Below, piece by piece: positions 24,433 through 35,468 of a DNA stretch of 64,000 nucleotides; the first letter of the stretch is position 1; each line of letters starts with the position of its first letter. The notes under the pieces are model-generated. The model was not told where the DNA came from, searched no databases, and saw only the letters and a program-made list of their open reading frames with translations. The DNA lies in contig JAOWBW010000427.1 in assembly GCA_026119855.1 (NCBI GenBank), positions 682,001-746,000 of the forward strand, given 5' to 3'. Source of the DNA: Campanula takesimana. Its lineage: Eukaryota > Streptophyta > Magnoliopsida > Asterales > Campanulaceae. Both the position numbers and the translations under genes were made by a program.

Positions 24433-24839
24433 CCTTTGAAACATTGCATGATTTTTCTCCATGGTTGTAGTTCCACCTTGTTTTGGCACTTGATGGCTTG
24501 ACTTCGTCTTCTTGATGTTTAGCCATAGGCGTTCAAGTGATGGCCTTCGTTCCAAAACTCGTTTAGACGTCTTTTGCATCATTTTTCCAAGAATTAAATT
24601 GAAAAACTTAGAAGAGTGTATGATGACAAGAACGACTTTTATTTGATAAGACCGACTCAAACTTTGACATTAATGAGAAGGAAGAAATTTAATGCACACA
24701 TTATAGGACTTTTGACTCTTTTTTTTTATTCCTATTACTAGGTTGACAAAGAGAAACGAAGATTGTTGTCGTCATCTTTGTTGTTGTAGTTCTCCCCATT
24801 TCAAACCCAAGTCATTCCTTGCTTCATGGTTGCTCTTCA
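21179..24839 (-). other. TE-4 interior without recognisable coding sequence
   Basis: Where pol should lie in a complete element I find no protease, RT, RNase H or integrase motif on either strand. Minus-strand frames at 22363-22668 and 22738-22978 have no known domain. The stretch is marked by a dozen AGCCCC words between 21853 and 24030. A (TA)n microsatellite sits at 24391-24429 and a T-run at about 24328-24340. Confidence 0.6.
24391..24429. repeat. (TA)n microsatellite
   Basis: About 19 uninterrupted TA units in the non-coding interior of TE-4. Confidence 0.95.
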
Positions 24840-25360
24840 CCCACGGTAAATTCCCCATTGTCGATCAAATCTTAGATGATGTTTCGGAGAGCGAAGCATC
24901 CCTCGGTATTGTGGCCGCTATGCTTTTGGTAGTTGCACCATTCACCAAATGCATGATTCTTTGGTATCATCTTTGGCTTGTACCCTTCCAAAGGCTTGAC
25001 CTTTCCACTTGCCACCAAAGTTTCAAATCCTTCAGCTTGGGTCATCCTTAGGAGAGGAGTGAAAACCCGCTTGTCGGCGGCACCTTTGTGGCTTTTGAGG
25101 GGAGAGACATTTGAGCATGTTTTACCATTGACCTTTGCCTTGTTGTCGGTGAATTCTTGTAGACTGGCCTTAAGTTCGGAAACTTCTTCCTCGTGAATTC
25201 TTTTCTCAAGAGCAAAACGGGCTTGCCACAAATCATCCTTGCGGCGGGAATTCTCAGCAAGTCTATCCATTTGTTCCCCCATGGATCTTATTATGTTGAA
25301 AAGTCTTTCGTTGGACACAGAAATATTTTCACCCTTGATGTTGTCGTCGTTCGAAGCCAT
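24840..25360 (-). pseudogene. TE-4 gag relic
   Basis: A minus-strand frame of 162 codons starting MASNDDNIKG. The N-terminal half is predicted helical and charged (GEQMDRLAENSRRKDDLW). The C-terminal end has WCNYQKHSGHNTEGCFALRN, the Cys-His knuckle of Tat/Ogre Gag, in which the usual CX2HX4HX4C has Gln at the first His. After a TAA the same frame continues as DLIDNGEF, matching the conserved tail after this knuckle, so the stop is a later mutation. The capsid core between the two halves appears shortened. Its minus orientation agrees with the PBS, TATA box and PPT of TE-4. Confidence 0.72.
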
Positions 25361-26124
25361 TGGACCTATTGGAAAAACACGGTTGATCTTAGATTGGCCC
25401 TACAAACACCTTTTGAGTAAAATAATTGAACCCACAAACAAGAAAAAGACTCAATCACATAAGGAAAAAGACACTTTTTTTATTTACAAAAAGCCGGAAG
25501 GTCGTTAGTCCTTTTTGGGGTTTCTAGAAAATTGTGGAATCGTCACACTAGTATATAGACCTTCTCGCGGTCCCATATACTCATCGGATTCCACCACGCT
25601 TGTGATTCCTACATATGACGGGATTAAACTATATTAATCACTTGTTTCTCTTGGAAACGGCATGTATGATTTGAAAACATTAGTTTAGGAAAATCTCGGA
25701 ACATGAAAACCGACTTGGTCACGGAGTGGTAGAACCTAGATTAAGAATGTATTGGCTTGTGCTCGGCTAAAGAGATGTTTAAAGGTCACCCCCGGCATGT
25801 AGTCGTGAACTACGCCACGGGCTGAGGTTTACCGCTTCGAGAGAGTCAAGGTCGGGTGGAGCTTGAAACTCTCTAGGACGGGCCTCGTCGGGTTTGGGGT
25901 TATGGACTTTGTGCGACTCGATTGTGAACAATTCATAGGAATATGTGCATGTAGTGTGAGGTCAAACCAAGTGACAAAATATATATTTTTTTTAAGCAAT
26001 AAAGCAAATATGTGCAAGTAAGGAGAGGGGAGAGAAGAATTAAGGTCCTAAATTATTACAACTTCTGAGTCAACCAATGACCGGTCAAAGCAAAGAAGGG
26101 AGAGGGAGAGTTCGCATTTTTCTG

Positions 26125-26358
26125 AACTCCAGGGGCTGTTCTGAAACTTTTTGAAATATAGGGATCAAACTGCAGTTTTCTAAAACCCAGGGACTGTTCT
26201 GCACTGTTTCTGAAACCTAGGGACTATTCTGCACTGTTCTGAAACCCAGGGACTGTTCTGCACTGTTCTGAAGTCCATAGACTTTTCTGCAGATTTTTGA
26301 AATCTAGGGACCAAACTGTAATTTCATGAAAGTTTAGTGACCATTCTGTAATTTTTGG
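26125..26358 (-). repeat. 29-30 bp tandem array, about 8 diverged units
   Basis: Units begin AAACCCAGGGACTGTTCTGC or close variants (AAACCTAGGGACTATT, AAATCTAGGGACCAAA, AAAGTTTAGTGACCATT) with a 29-30 bp period. In TE-4 orientation this lies in the leader between PBS and gag. Confidence 0.85.
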
Positions 26359-26671
26359 ATTCAACCCCATTTTTTATTTATTTATTTATTTATTTAAAAA
26401 AAAAATCAAAAGATTTTGGAGAAAAAAAAGGAAATGAGGAAAATATGTACAAAAGCTTTGTCCGAAAATAAAAAAATGTAACTCCCTCTTATTTACTTGA
26501 CAACAAAATTTGGAAAAGCTAGAAAGAATCAACAAAACTAGCTTTCCCTCTTTTTTTTATTTTTTATTTTCAAAGTATAATAGTTAAAAATAAAAGGCAC
26601 ATACTAAAAACACACTCAACACACACGACACAAACACATACAACGCACGCACGATTGAATTGAAAGGCTGT

Positions 26672-26673
<2 letters not shown>

Positions 26674-26702
<29 letters not shown>
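26674..26702. repeat. Poly(T) run, about 29 nt
   Basis: A pure T homopolymer (poly(A) on the minus strand). No SINE or LINE sequence is recognisable next to it, so it is recorded only as a simple repeat. Confidence 0.9.
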
Positions 26703-26950
26703 GAAGTCTAAGAATAAGAAGACCAAAAATAAAATGAAAATTATTTTAAGAAAGAGAATAGATTAGATGTAAGATTAGAATGTACAAAAAGTTATCCCCT
26801 TTCTACTTACTAGTCACCTTCAACATTTATCCCGGCATGAAACTTGTTAGCACAATAACATGGAACTTGAAGGATTGATTGCAGAGCGGGCGCTTCTGGT
26901 GGTGAAAGTCGGAGGCGCGCGCCTTAGGCCAAGAAGGCCAGAGGCGCACG

Positions 26951-28186
26951 TGTTGGTCCCAAAGGGCAACAAGGGTATGGAAAATAGATAGAGGGGGGTG
27001 AATATATGTTTTAAAATTCTTTTCGTACCCTTGAAAATTAAATGGCAAATGCGCACTTAATCAAATAAGCGTTATGAAATGTGCCTAATTGAGTGAGTGA
27101 AATGCACAGCGGAATCGTTAAGTAAAGTAAGCGCAAATGATTAAAAGGGGCGCAACACACACTCTAAGTATTTTGGCTCAGGGTGGGTGAAATAAGGAAC
27201 TTAGGCAAATGATATAACCAACACAACACAATTCAGTTCAATCAATCTGAATGATTAAGCAAGCAAATAGTGAGATAAGATAATAACTTGAAAGTAAATG
27301 ACAAGTAATTAACACGCGCTATTTGGCGAGGTTCGATCGGGAAATGATCTACGTCCTCTACCAAGATGGTTAGTCTTGGATTTCTAATGGAGATCTTATA
27401 TAATGAGTGTTACAAATTACAACGTTTGAGCTTATACACTAACTCAAGATATAATATTCTATGAAAGAACAAATCCTAGACAAAACCGGTGTATCTCTTA
27501 AAGAAAGATCTAAGTGATCAAACTTAAAGAGGTGCGTGTGTGATTTTAGATTCAAGGCTCTTTAGATCTTTATGATTTAGAGCACAATAAAACTAAAGTG
27601 TTTTTGCTTGAGGATCTGGGCTAAGGATGAAGTTATGAAGATGTTCTTGAGAATTCTAGAAAATCAAAGGCAATCTTCAAATCTTCAACAAATGCTTGAG
27701 AGAGAAATTCTGAATATCTTAGCAACTTCAAAACGTTTGAAGTTATGGGGTATTTATAGTAAAGCCTAAAAACTAGCCGTTGGAAATCTTTTATGGATAA
27801 GGTCAAAGTACAGATGTGTTGTCGCTCATTGAGTGGAGCATGTGTCCTTTATAGCCGTTAGACACATAACACAAATATGACCGTTATGGACACGCGTCCA
27901 TAGATGCAGGCGCATACTCATGTGCGCGCGCCAAGGGGGGCGCATGGAGCAAGAGAGGGGCGCATGGGCGCGTGGCTCAAAACTGATCAAAGTGATTTTC
28001 TTCAATCTTGACATTCTTGCCCTATTCCTAACCCTAGTCTATTCAAATGGACTACCTAAAAAATGAAGTATAAATACTTCTTACATGTGGGTCTAAAGTC
28101 CATGAAATAAAAGTTAGGTGATAGATCAATCAAATCTAATCAATCATATTACATTGAAACTGAGATATAAGTGGGCATACCCAACA
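26951..28186 (-). mobile_element. TE-5: solo LTR inside TE-4, 1,236 bp
   Basis: Begins TGTTGGTCCC and ends ATACCCAACA, an inverted-repeat pair typical of LTR ends. The flanks are GCACG (26946-26950) and GCATG (28187-28191), a 5-bp duplication with one mismatch. No internal or coding sequence is present. It belongs to the same family as TE-13: both share TTCGATCG and the stretch ATGGTTAGTCTTGGATTT. The TATA box is on the minus strand. Confidence 0.85.
27751..27758 (-). promoter_or_regulatory. TATA box of the TE-5 LTR
   Basis: TATAAATA on the minus strand followed by CCCCATAAC. A CG-rich stretch with repeated GGGGCGCATGG-like words (about 27890-27975) lies 130-215 bp upstream in this orientation. 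Confidence 0.65.
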
Positions 28187-28277
28187 GCATGCTTCCCACC
28201 TTTTCCCACCAGAATGCCCTGAAAACAGTAAAAAGAACACCAAAAAATAAGAAACGCAAGTTTAACCCTCTTTGTCG

Positions 28278-28295
28278 TCCCCAGCGGAGTCTCCA
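28278..28295 (-). other. TE-4 primer binding site
   Basis: On the minus strand TGGAGACTCCGCTGGGGA starts one base after the LTR end. It differs at one position from TGGCGACTCCGCTGGGGA, which I recall as the tRNA-Arg complement used by Ogre elements. It fixes the element as minus-strand. Confidence 0.8.
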
Positions 28296-28296
28296 C

Positions 28297-29502
28297 TATA
28301 GATACCCCAGAAAAACCACAACTTGGCTAGAACGGTGAATTATCCTAGGATGTCTATTTTGGTTTTAAGTGTTTAGAGTCGCCACCTATGTTTTTAAAGG
28401 AACATAAGAAAAACTTAAGAATAGCCTAATTTATGTACAAAACCAGAGATTCGGGAGAGAAGGGTTCGGGGGTTAGATGACAGAGTGGGAATTACTTAAA
28501 CACTCACTCCGTCCCTCTTACGCGGGTCTTGCTACTAAAGGTGTTCTAATGTAAAAAGTCCTTCAATTTATTAATAGTGCTAACAACTACATCTAAGGGA
28601 AAAGGAGAATTGCAATAGAGAAAAAGATGAATTCTTTTATATATTGATTTGTACTAAGAATTACATGTAACAATTATACTAAACAATTACATAAGAGATG
28701 AATAATAATTTGAAGTAAATATTGAAATGTAGGGAGATAACCTTAACCAATTTTATTGTAGTAAAGTGGTCATTTAGTCATGTCTTATTTGATGGGGATT
28801 CCATATATTAAGAAGAATAAAATAAGAGAGGAAAAATGAAGTTGTACCTTAAGGAGAGGACTTCAAACTTTGACTTGAAAAGAGTTTTGTGTAGAGTTTT
28901 GATGATCGAGTTGTTTGTTAGGAGAATCCTTGTTAGAAAATTCTTGAGAGAAATGTGTATAGTGTAAGTGTAGAGAAAGTTCAAGTCCCTTTCTAAGGTA
29001 AAATGAGAGGATTTTTATAGGTAGAGAAGAGAGGAAAATATAGTCTTTCAACCAATAAGAAAATAAAGATAAATAAAATAATAAAAAGAAAATCAAATAA
29101 AATAAAATAAACATAGAATATTTGGTTTTAGGGAAAAGACTAAGAATATGGGATTGGGAGTTATGAAATAAGGGGGGATGAATGTGGAGGTAAAAAGAGG
29201 TGTTTGTGATCAAGAAAATAGTGGGGAAAATACTGTAATCTGTAACTGCCAAAATGGGAAGCGCGAGTCCGGCCTATTGGACCAAACGCGCGCGCGGCCC
29301 ACTGACAGTGCCGAAGGCGCCCGAGACTAAAAAGGACAGAATGACAGAAATGACTCTAAAGTTAACTCAGTTATGCAGTTTAGTCAAAAACTAACCGAAT
29401 CAGTTAGGAACTTAACCGAAGTAACAGAAATTAACAAAAACAAGTTAAATAAAAATACTATGTATGCAATCGGGGTGAGCGGTCCAAGGAGGGGTGTCTA
29501 CA
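28297..29502 (-). repeat. TE-4 5' LTR (right end)
   Basis: A 1,206-bp direct repeat of 19008-20198. In plus-strand reading its outer end is GGTGTCTACA and its inner end TATAGATACC. There is a GC-rich stretch at about 29261-29325. Confidence 0.93.
29012..29019 (-). promoter_or_regulatory. TATA box of the TE-4 5' LTR
   Basis: TATAAAAA on the minus strand, conserved at the matching place in the other LTR (19718-19711). Confidence 0.65.
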
Positions 29503-30282
29503 GGCGGTTGATTATTTCACCAAATGGGTTGAGGCCAAATCTTTAGCAAAAATTACGGGGGAGAACGCCATCAATTTCATCTACGACTACATATGGTGTC
29601 GGTTTGGCGTTCTCCATGATATTGTAACCGACAACGAACTTCAGTTCTCCGATGCTTTCACTGAAGAACTAAACAGGTTGGGAGTAAGGCATAGAAAGTC
29701 GTCGGTCAGCCATCCCCAGGGTAATGGACAGGCAGAAGCAGCAAACAAGCTCATCCTAAAAGCCCTCACCAAGAGCCTAGAAGGGAGTGAAGGAAAGTGG
29801 TTGGACGACTTCCCCTTGCTCTATGGGCAGTTCGTACAACCACTCGGGGGCCAACTGGGGAGACACCCTTCGCATTGACTTATGGTTCAGAAGCCATGGC
29901 CCCAGCAGAGATGGCACTCCCTACCTTCAGAGTGACCAACTATGATGAAGTCCTCAATGAATATAATCGACTGTTGGACCTATACCTAATTGATGAAAAG
30001 AGACTAGCCGCTCAGCTCAGAATGATCAATTAGAAGCAAAAGACCAAGGCCTATCATGACAGTAAAGTGAAGAAAAGGGTTTTTGAAGCTGGTGACTGGG
30101 TGCTCAGAAAGATTGAGTCGACACACAGAAAGGCTTAGCAGAACAAGCTCTCCCCAAATTCGGAAGGTCCCTACTTTGTTACCCACGTTATCTGGGAAGG
30201 GACCTACATGCTCAAAACTCCAGAAGGAAAAGAGCTAAAGCACCCATGGCATTCAGAACACTTGAGGAAATTCTATCAGTAA
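29503..30282 (+). pseudogene. TE-1 integrase, catalytic core and C-terminus
   Basis: Continues the integrase cut at 19007: VDYFTKWVEAKSL, then the second catalytic Asp in VTDNELQF (about 29629) and the Glu in NGQAEAANK (about 29735), so the DDE triad is still visible across the split. A 1-nt frame change near 29835 and TAG codons near 30033 and 30138 break it. The C-terminal domain has GDWVLRKIE and GTYMLKTPEGKELKHPWHSE, ending LRKFYQ with TAA at 30280-30282. No chromodomain is seen, as expected for Tat. Confidence 0.9.
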
Positions 30283-30375
30283 CACCTCGACACCTTTACT
30301 ATCATTTAATGCTTTCTATAGTTAGATTTTTTGGTCTTTAGCTTTCTAGTTTCTATTAGTTTAGATATTTGTAGT

Positions 30376-30392
30376 TTTATTATATCAATAAA
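30376..30392. terminator. Back-to-back AATAAA signals between pol and the antisense gene
   Basis: TTTATT (30376-30381, AATAAA on the minus strand) and AATAAA (30387-30392, plus strand) lie 5 bp apart. The plus signal is about 105 bp after the pol stop. The minus signal is about 830 bp after the antisense ORF stop. Use as poly(A) signals is an inference. Confidence 0.4.
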
Positions 30393-31212
30393 ATTTCTTT
30401 TCTTTCACATCGTTGAATTTACGTTCCTAGCACATGACATTGGAACCCGGTCTAATCATTACTTGACAACGCCTAGATCGTTATTCGAAGTCTGGAGCAC
30501 TTAACGCCTGACTTCCCAAACATTTAAGCCAAGCAAACTCAAATAAAAGTCTAGTTCTTATAACTAGCCTGGCCACGGCATACTTGACGTGCACGGTCCC
30601 CACTTGAGTTAACATTAAGACATCTAACTCCCTGGACAATTTGAGCCTAGTTTTGACAACTAGTTCACTCGAATTTAACAAACTGAGCACATGACGCTCA
30701 TCACGGCCTATTACGGGAAACAAACCACGGCCTACAAACACTTAGCTGGAACTGGCTAGGCAAATTTCTCTCATCACCCCAAGTCGAGTTAGATATCTCA
30801 AGCCGAGATAACCTGACAAGGACTGATGAAATCAGGTAAACACTTGGCTACATGACAGTTGAGTACAAGCAAAAAGATAACTATCTCAAACTGAGGTAAC
30901 ATCTATCCCAAGACATCCTCAAAACAAGGATAACAATAATACTAAAGTGTTTATACCCCCCCAGACAACGCAGGGCCAAGGCATTCAAATACTTGAGAAA
31001 CAACAAAAAATAAAATTGTCAACAGCTAAACCGGCTCCAAACTACAATACAAATTCAAGACAAAGTTCAGATCAATCGACTCCGGCATCAGCCTCCTCCT
31101 CGGCCTTAGCTATCAAATAGTCAAGGTTCCTTTCTTCGACGGTTGGAGGGTCCCAGTCTGGCCTACCTTCTCTGCGATCATGGCTCTGAATCACCTTTAA
31201 GCCATACTCAGA

Positions 31213-33926
31213 CTATGGAATTAGTGAGTGAGCAGCTCGAGCTTCAACACTGTAGGAGTCTTGGATATAGAGGCGAGCTAGCTTATCTAGTGTAATCTTA
31301 ACCTCGGGATCAATCCACATGAGACGAGACAAATTATACCAGGAATCGTTGTAAGTAGAGCCGACCGCATCCTTAATCATCTCCCTCATCTTTGGGCTCG
31401 TCTTGAAGGCTTCAACTGTGGCCTCTCTTGCACGCCTCTCCCTTCTCACAATGCTCTCTTCCAACAAGGCATACCTATCCTCCACTGCATCCTTTTCTGA
31501 AGCAAGTCCCTCGGCCCGCTTCTGCTCCCTCTCAGCGTCAGCCTTCGCAAGCTCTTTAGCTGCTTTCACTCTCTTAGCCTCCTCCTCAGCTGCCCGTACA
31601 ACAGACTCGGCATGTTGAACTGCCTCTTCAGTATGTGCCGACTTCTTCGCGGCCTTCTTCATCTCGGCCTCAAAAGAGGCCTTATCTTTCTCGAGGGCAT
31701 CGACCTTCTCCTTCAACTCGGCGTCAGCAGTACGGATAAGAGCTAACTCAGCCTCATGCTTCTTCACAGAATCCACGGCCAGATGGATCATGGCATACTC
31801 ATGTTGGGCAATAGAAGCAAGCTACATAATAGAGATCAAGGAGTCAAGAACAATGAAATCGAGATCATGAAGAAATTAATGAAGACAAAAGTACCTCACT
31901 AATGATCAAACCCTTGCGGTTCAGGAGCCGAGTAGAAGTTGGCCTATTTGCCATAAGCTTTTCCAGCATATCCTTGTTCATAGCTCTCTTGATAACTGCT
32001 CCACCAAGTCTATGCGCCGGGCCAGAGCGAACGAAGTCATCCACGCCCGCCATGAGGTTCACATTGGAAAGAGTTGCAGTCAAGTCATTAACTTCATCGT
32101 CGGTGGGAACCGAGGCCGAGACAGAGCCATGGGTAGAAGGAGTTCTCTTGGATGGTGGCTCTTGTGTAAGCTCAACTTCTTTTCTTGGCCTTTTTTCACG
32201 TTGATTAGCCTGATCGACCTCAATTTCTACATGATGACCTTGATCTTGGTCCCACCCTTGGCTATGGCTCTGACTTTGGGCCCATGAGGTAATGGCTTCC
32301 TCAACATCGGCCTCTATTCTAGGAATCTCGGCCTGATTCTCTGCATCTACTTCAGTTTGTATTTGAACAACAGGGGGGCCTTGTGGAATCTCAGCTATTC
32401 CTTTAGTTTGCAGAAGTTGTTGCCTAGTAGTCATGTCGACATGATGCTTCTCGATTCCTCGGGTCCGAGACAGTTGCTTCTTCCTCCTCGCGGCCATGAT
32501 GGGATCAACCACTTCCTCATCAATCTGCTGGATGTCTTCCATTGAAAGGTCTGCATAAGTGAAATTGTCAAAATATGGTCCGAAATAATGAGATAAACAA
32601 CATGAAGAAAAAGATGCAACTATGGAAGAGAAATTACGTCCTATAATGTCCTTGGCCTTGAGGCACATGCTGTCCTCGTTTTTGCATACAAAGTAGTCAG
32701 AATGGAAAACAAACAATCTGGAAACCGGCTTCCTCTGTTCACTTCAACAATCGGCCTAACTCCCGCTATGGGACCCCTCATCAAACCGGCCTGAACAAGG
32801 AACCTGAATTCGACCTCAGTTTTGGCCCAAAAAGTCGTTGTAGCGGCGAAGTCCTCCAACCTCTTGATCAGATCGGCGCTCCTCAGGCTGATGCACAAAC
32901 TTAGGCTTAGTGGGAGCCTTAGTTGGAGCCGAGAATTCCCAGACATATCGACTCTCTACTTTGATAATATTTTGATTCCAACCCGTCACCTTATTAACCG
33001 TACTGGAGATAGGGACCATAAGTTTGGGCTTGTTGGGATCAGACTTAATTGTTATGGTTCGGGTGGAAGAATTATAAGACGACTGGAAAAAATGGTAAAA
33101 GGCCGACATACATGGCTTGAATCCAAGACTGCGGCAATGGATGATAAAGCTAGAAAGATACCTCACAGCATTAGCACCTAGATGGGCAGGAACAATGCTC
33201 CATTCCTCCAGGTACTCAATGATAAAAGGGTCGAGGGGAAGACGGAGGCCGAGTTGAAACTGCTTATAGTAAAAAGGGATGAAGGCATCATTGTAATAAA
33301 ACTCTTTGGCCTCGTCATCATTATTAAAACGTTGGGCCTTGCTTTAAAACAACTTGAATTCTCTCTTGTCTACACCGTAATTCTCATAAAGGTCTTTGAT
33401 CATGGCCTCACCTCCGATGGGGTGTTTAGGCTGAGTTGACCCTGAGGGACCTGCCTCATCCCGACCTCGACTGGAGTTCACGTCTTTCTCGTCGAACCGA
33501 TCTACTATTCTCCCCGAAGCACCTTCCTCAGCCATACCTGCAGTAATCAAGGGGTTAGAATCATCCCGTGATGAAGATGAGGTGACCTTCCCCCCCTGAT
33601 TCAATATCTGGGGCCAAGGAAGGGCCCTCAAGATGAGAACAAAAGGCCGACTTATCCTTAACGTAATGAAGGAAGATATGACTGACGACATCCTCAAAGG
33701 TATCCAGGAGAATCATGTCGACATTATCATCACTAAGGGTTCTTGGGGCAAATAGCCCTGAGGGATACCTAACATCTTCCCTAGGGGTTTTATTAAGGTG
33801 CAAAATGTCTCCAATGGCCAACAAAGATAACATTATCCATACCCCTTCTGATTTTATGTATATCCCACTGTTCCTCTCATAAAATCCGTACATAGGACCT
33901 TTGCTAGAACTCGAAGGGCCAGACAT
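31213..33926 (-). pseudogene. TE-1 antisense ORF (aORF), gypsy-type transposon domain plus coiled coil
   Basis: The additional antisense gene of Tat elements. The first exon-like frame starts MSGPSSSSKG (33926). A second frame from about 33600 holds the plant putative gypsy-type transposon domain (Pfam PF04195 type): FQLGLRLPLDPF and EYLEEWSIVP at about 33270-33190, SSFIIHCRSLGFKPCMSAFY next. One TAA near 33344 interrupts it, and the frame changes near 32850. A likely intron with GT at 32637 and AG at 32551 (87 nt, frame-neutral) precedes an acidic, Gln-rich region with basic clusters (KRPRKE, PSKR). A 73-nt intron (31894-31822, GTACTT to TATGTAG) joins it exactly in frame to an Ala/Glu/Lys-rich coiled coil (31791 to about 31400) ending at 31213. 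Function is unknown in the literature I recall. Direction is opposite to pol. Confidence 0.82.
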
Positions 33927-34819
33927 TGCGAAAAGTAGGGAAAAATAGACCTATTCTAAAGCTTAAATCTACTCAGAACATGGATAATCAAGCATGAATG
34001 GGCAGAAAGATCGGAGCTTCAAAGTTTGAGAAACCCTAACAATGGTGGAAAATGCAAAAATGGTGAATGGGGTTAAAGTATTACCTTCTCTGGAAATGTA
34101 ATCGGACGGAATGGGCTAGACGACGGCGTAAAGAAGAGTGATCAGAATGGATTGTCAAGATTCAAGCTGGAATTGGAGCTACTCAAAGTTTCGTCGGTGA
34201 CGGTTGTACTGTTCTCTCTGATGAAAATTTGAAAAGTAGGAATCTAAGGGTTTGCAGCGCTTATGTAAGTCGGGTCAAATGGAAAGTACCCGGATCTAAC
34301 CTGGATTGGACCCATGACCCATGGGTTACACGTACATCCATGAACCCATCATGTCCCACATTTAATGAGGCACGTTTTTGAGGTAAATGTCTTGTCATTA
34401 AAACATGTGCGCCGTTTGGAATAATGGGGATAGACAAGTCGATTGACATGACCCAACCGCCGAAATTGATGCAAGGTGATGGGGCCGACACATGATATGC
34501 TGAGGACGACATCAGAAGAATGACATGTGATATGCCGAGGGCGGCATTATGATGCCGACATGTTTAATAGAATGTAAGGAATGGTCGACATTGGGCCGAG
34601 GTGATGTCCTTGAGGAAGCTTATTACAGTTCAAGTCACAAAAATAGAGCAACAAAACAGAACTTAGACAGAGGCGATGGTTAAAAGGAAAAGAGATGGTT
34701 CCATTATCATAGCAAAAAGACCCCCACAGAAAGGCCGGGGGTCTGACCTCTACAAAAACAAAAAAAAAAGCCACTAGAAGAACCTAAAAAAGATCACAAT
34801 CTTCATCTTCTTCTTCCCA

Positions 34820-35155
34820 TTAATGATCTCCATCGTAGCCCCATTCATCCTCATCTGGGAAACCATTATCACCTCCAGCATCGTCTTCATCATCTTCTCC
34901 TCCATTATCACCACTATAGTCATCTTCGCTGTCATCATTGCTTCTAGAAGAGTCTTCACCTTCTATAGGATCTGGAGGTTAATATTCACCATTGCTATCG
35001 GAAGGGGAGATGTTCACCGGAAAAGATGGTTTTGGTGGAGATAAAAAGTCACTGCTGGACCCATTGTCCAAATCTGAAGAGCGAGCATTGTTATCGGGAT
35101 CGTAGGAGTCAACTTCTTCGGGGAAAGCATCTGAGTAAGATCTCTTTGGAACCAT
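34820..35155 (-). pseudogene. Second antisense ORF of TE-1, small and acidic
   Basis: Minus-strand frame starting MVPKRSYSDAFPEEVDSYD at 35155. A TAA at 34981-34979 stops it after 58 codons. The same frame continues for 52 more codons of the same character, rich in Asp, Glu, Gly and Ser (SEDDYSGDNGGEDDEDDAGG), to a TAA at 34822-34820, which suggests an original protein of about 111 residues. No known domain is seen. It lies between the long antisense ORF and the 3' LTR, about 110 bp after a minus-strand TATA box, so it may be the first exon of, or a leader to, the antisense unit. That link is inference. Confidence 0.55.
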
Positions 35156-35263
35156 TCTTGGTTTTAGGAGAATTTCAAAGAAGGAAAACCAGGGAAGAAT
35201 TTTGTCTCGAAAAGCACAAACCGGCGTTTCTTTTATGAGCCATCAGAATAAGAACGGGTGAAG

Positions 35264-35271
35264 TATTTATA
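35264..35271 (-). promoter_or_regulatory. TATA box of the TE-1 antisense unit
   Basis: TATAAATA on the minus strand followed by CTTCACCCG, about 110 bp before the antisense ATG at 35155 and outside the LTR. Antisense transcription of TE-1 could therefore have its own promoter. Confidence 0.6.
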
Positions 35272-35435
35272 GTAGTCATAATTGGACTGCAGTTAATGAA
35301 GTTTCGACTTTCCAAAAGGAATAATGATTATATGGCCAAGAAGTTGTCAGAAGATATCAGGATTTTGGTGGCTGTCTATCAAATCAACATAAATGAAGGT
35401 AAAATTATTGAAGACAAAAAAGGTGTTAGTTCCTA

Positions 35436-35468
35436 CTCGGCATGCCGAGATAAGAACTCGGGGGCCAC
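35436..35468 (+). other. TE-1 polypurine tract with adjacent 14-bp palindrome
   Basis: GAACTCGGGGGCCAC (35454-35468) directly precedes the 3' LTR and matches the GGGGGCC-type polypurine tract of Tat elements. Five bases upstream is the perfect palindrome CTCGGCATGCCGAG (35436-35449). Confidence 0.8.

Larger units (their letters stand above)
19008..29502 (-). mobile_element. TE-4: Ogre/Tat-like element on the minus strand, in the TE-1 integrase
   Basis: A 10,495-bp element flanked by GGCGG (19003-19007 and 29503-29507); removing it rejoins the integrase frame. LTRs are about 1.2 kb. Orientation is minus: read that way the LTR starts TGTAGACACCCC, TATAAAAA lies in the right-hand LTR, an Arg-type PBS follows that LTR (28278-28295), a purine tract CGAGGGGCTC precedes the left LTR, and a Tat-type gag relic is minus. 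I find no protease, RT or integrase motif inside, so it is either a large non-autonomous derivative or a copy deleted in pol. A tandem array sits just before the 3' LTR, as known for Ogre-type elements. Confidence 0.88.

Noticed and set aside
26674..26702. Poly(T) as the tail of a minus-strand SINE or LINE
   Set aside because: No box A/B promoter, LINE sequence or flanking duplication found by eye.
19008..29502. TE-4 as a plus-strand element
   Set aside because: LTR TATA boxes, PBS, PPT and gag relic all point to the minus strand, and no PBS follows the left LTR on the plus strand.
31403..32545. Plus-strand frames opposite the TE-1 antisense gene
   Set aside because: Low-complexity shadows (Ser/Ala-rich) of the minus-strand coiled coil and acidic region.
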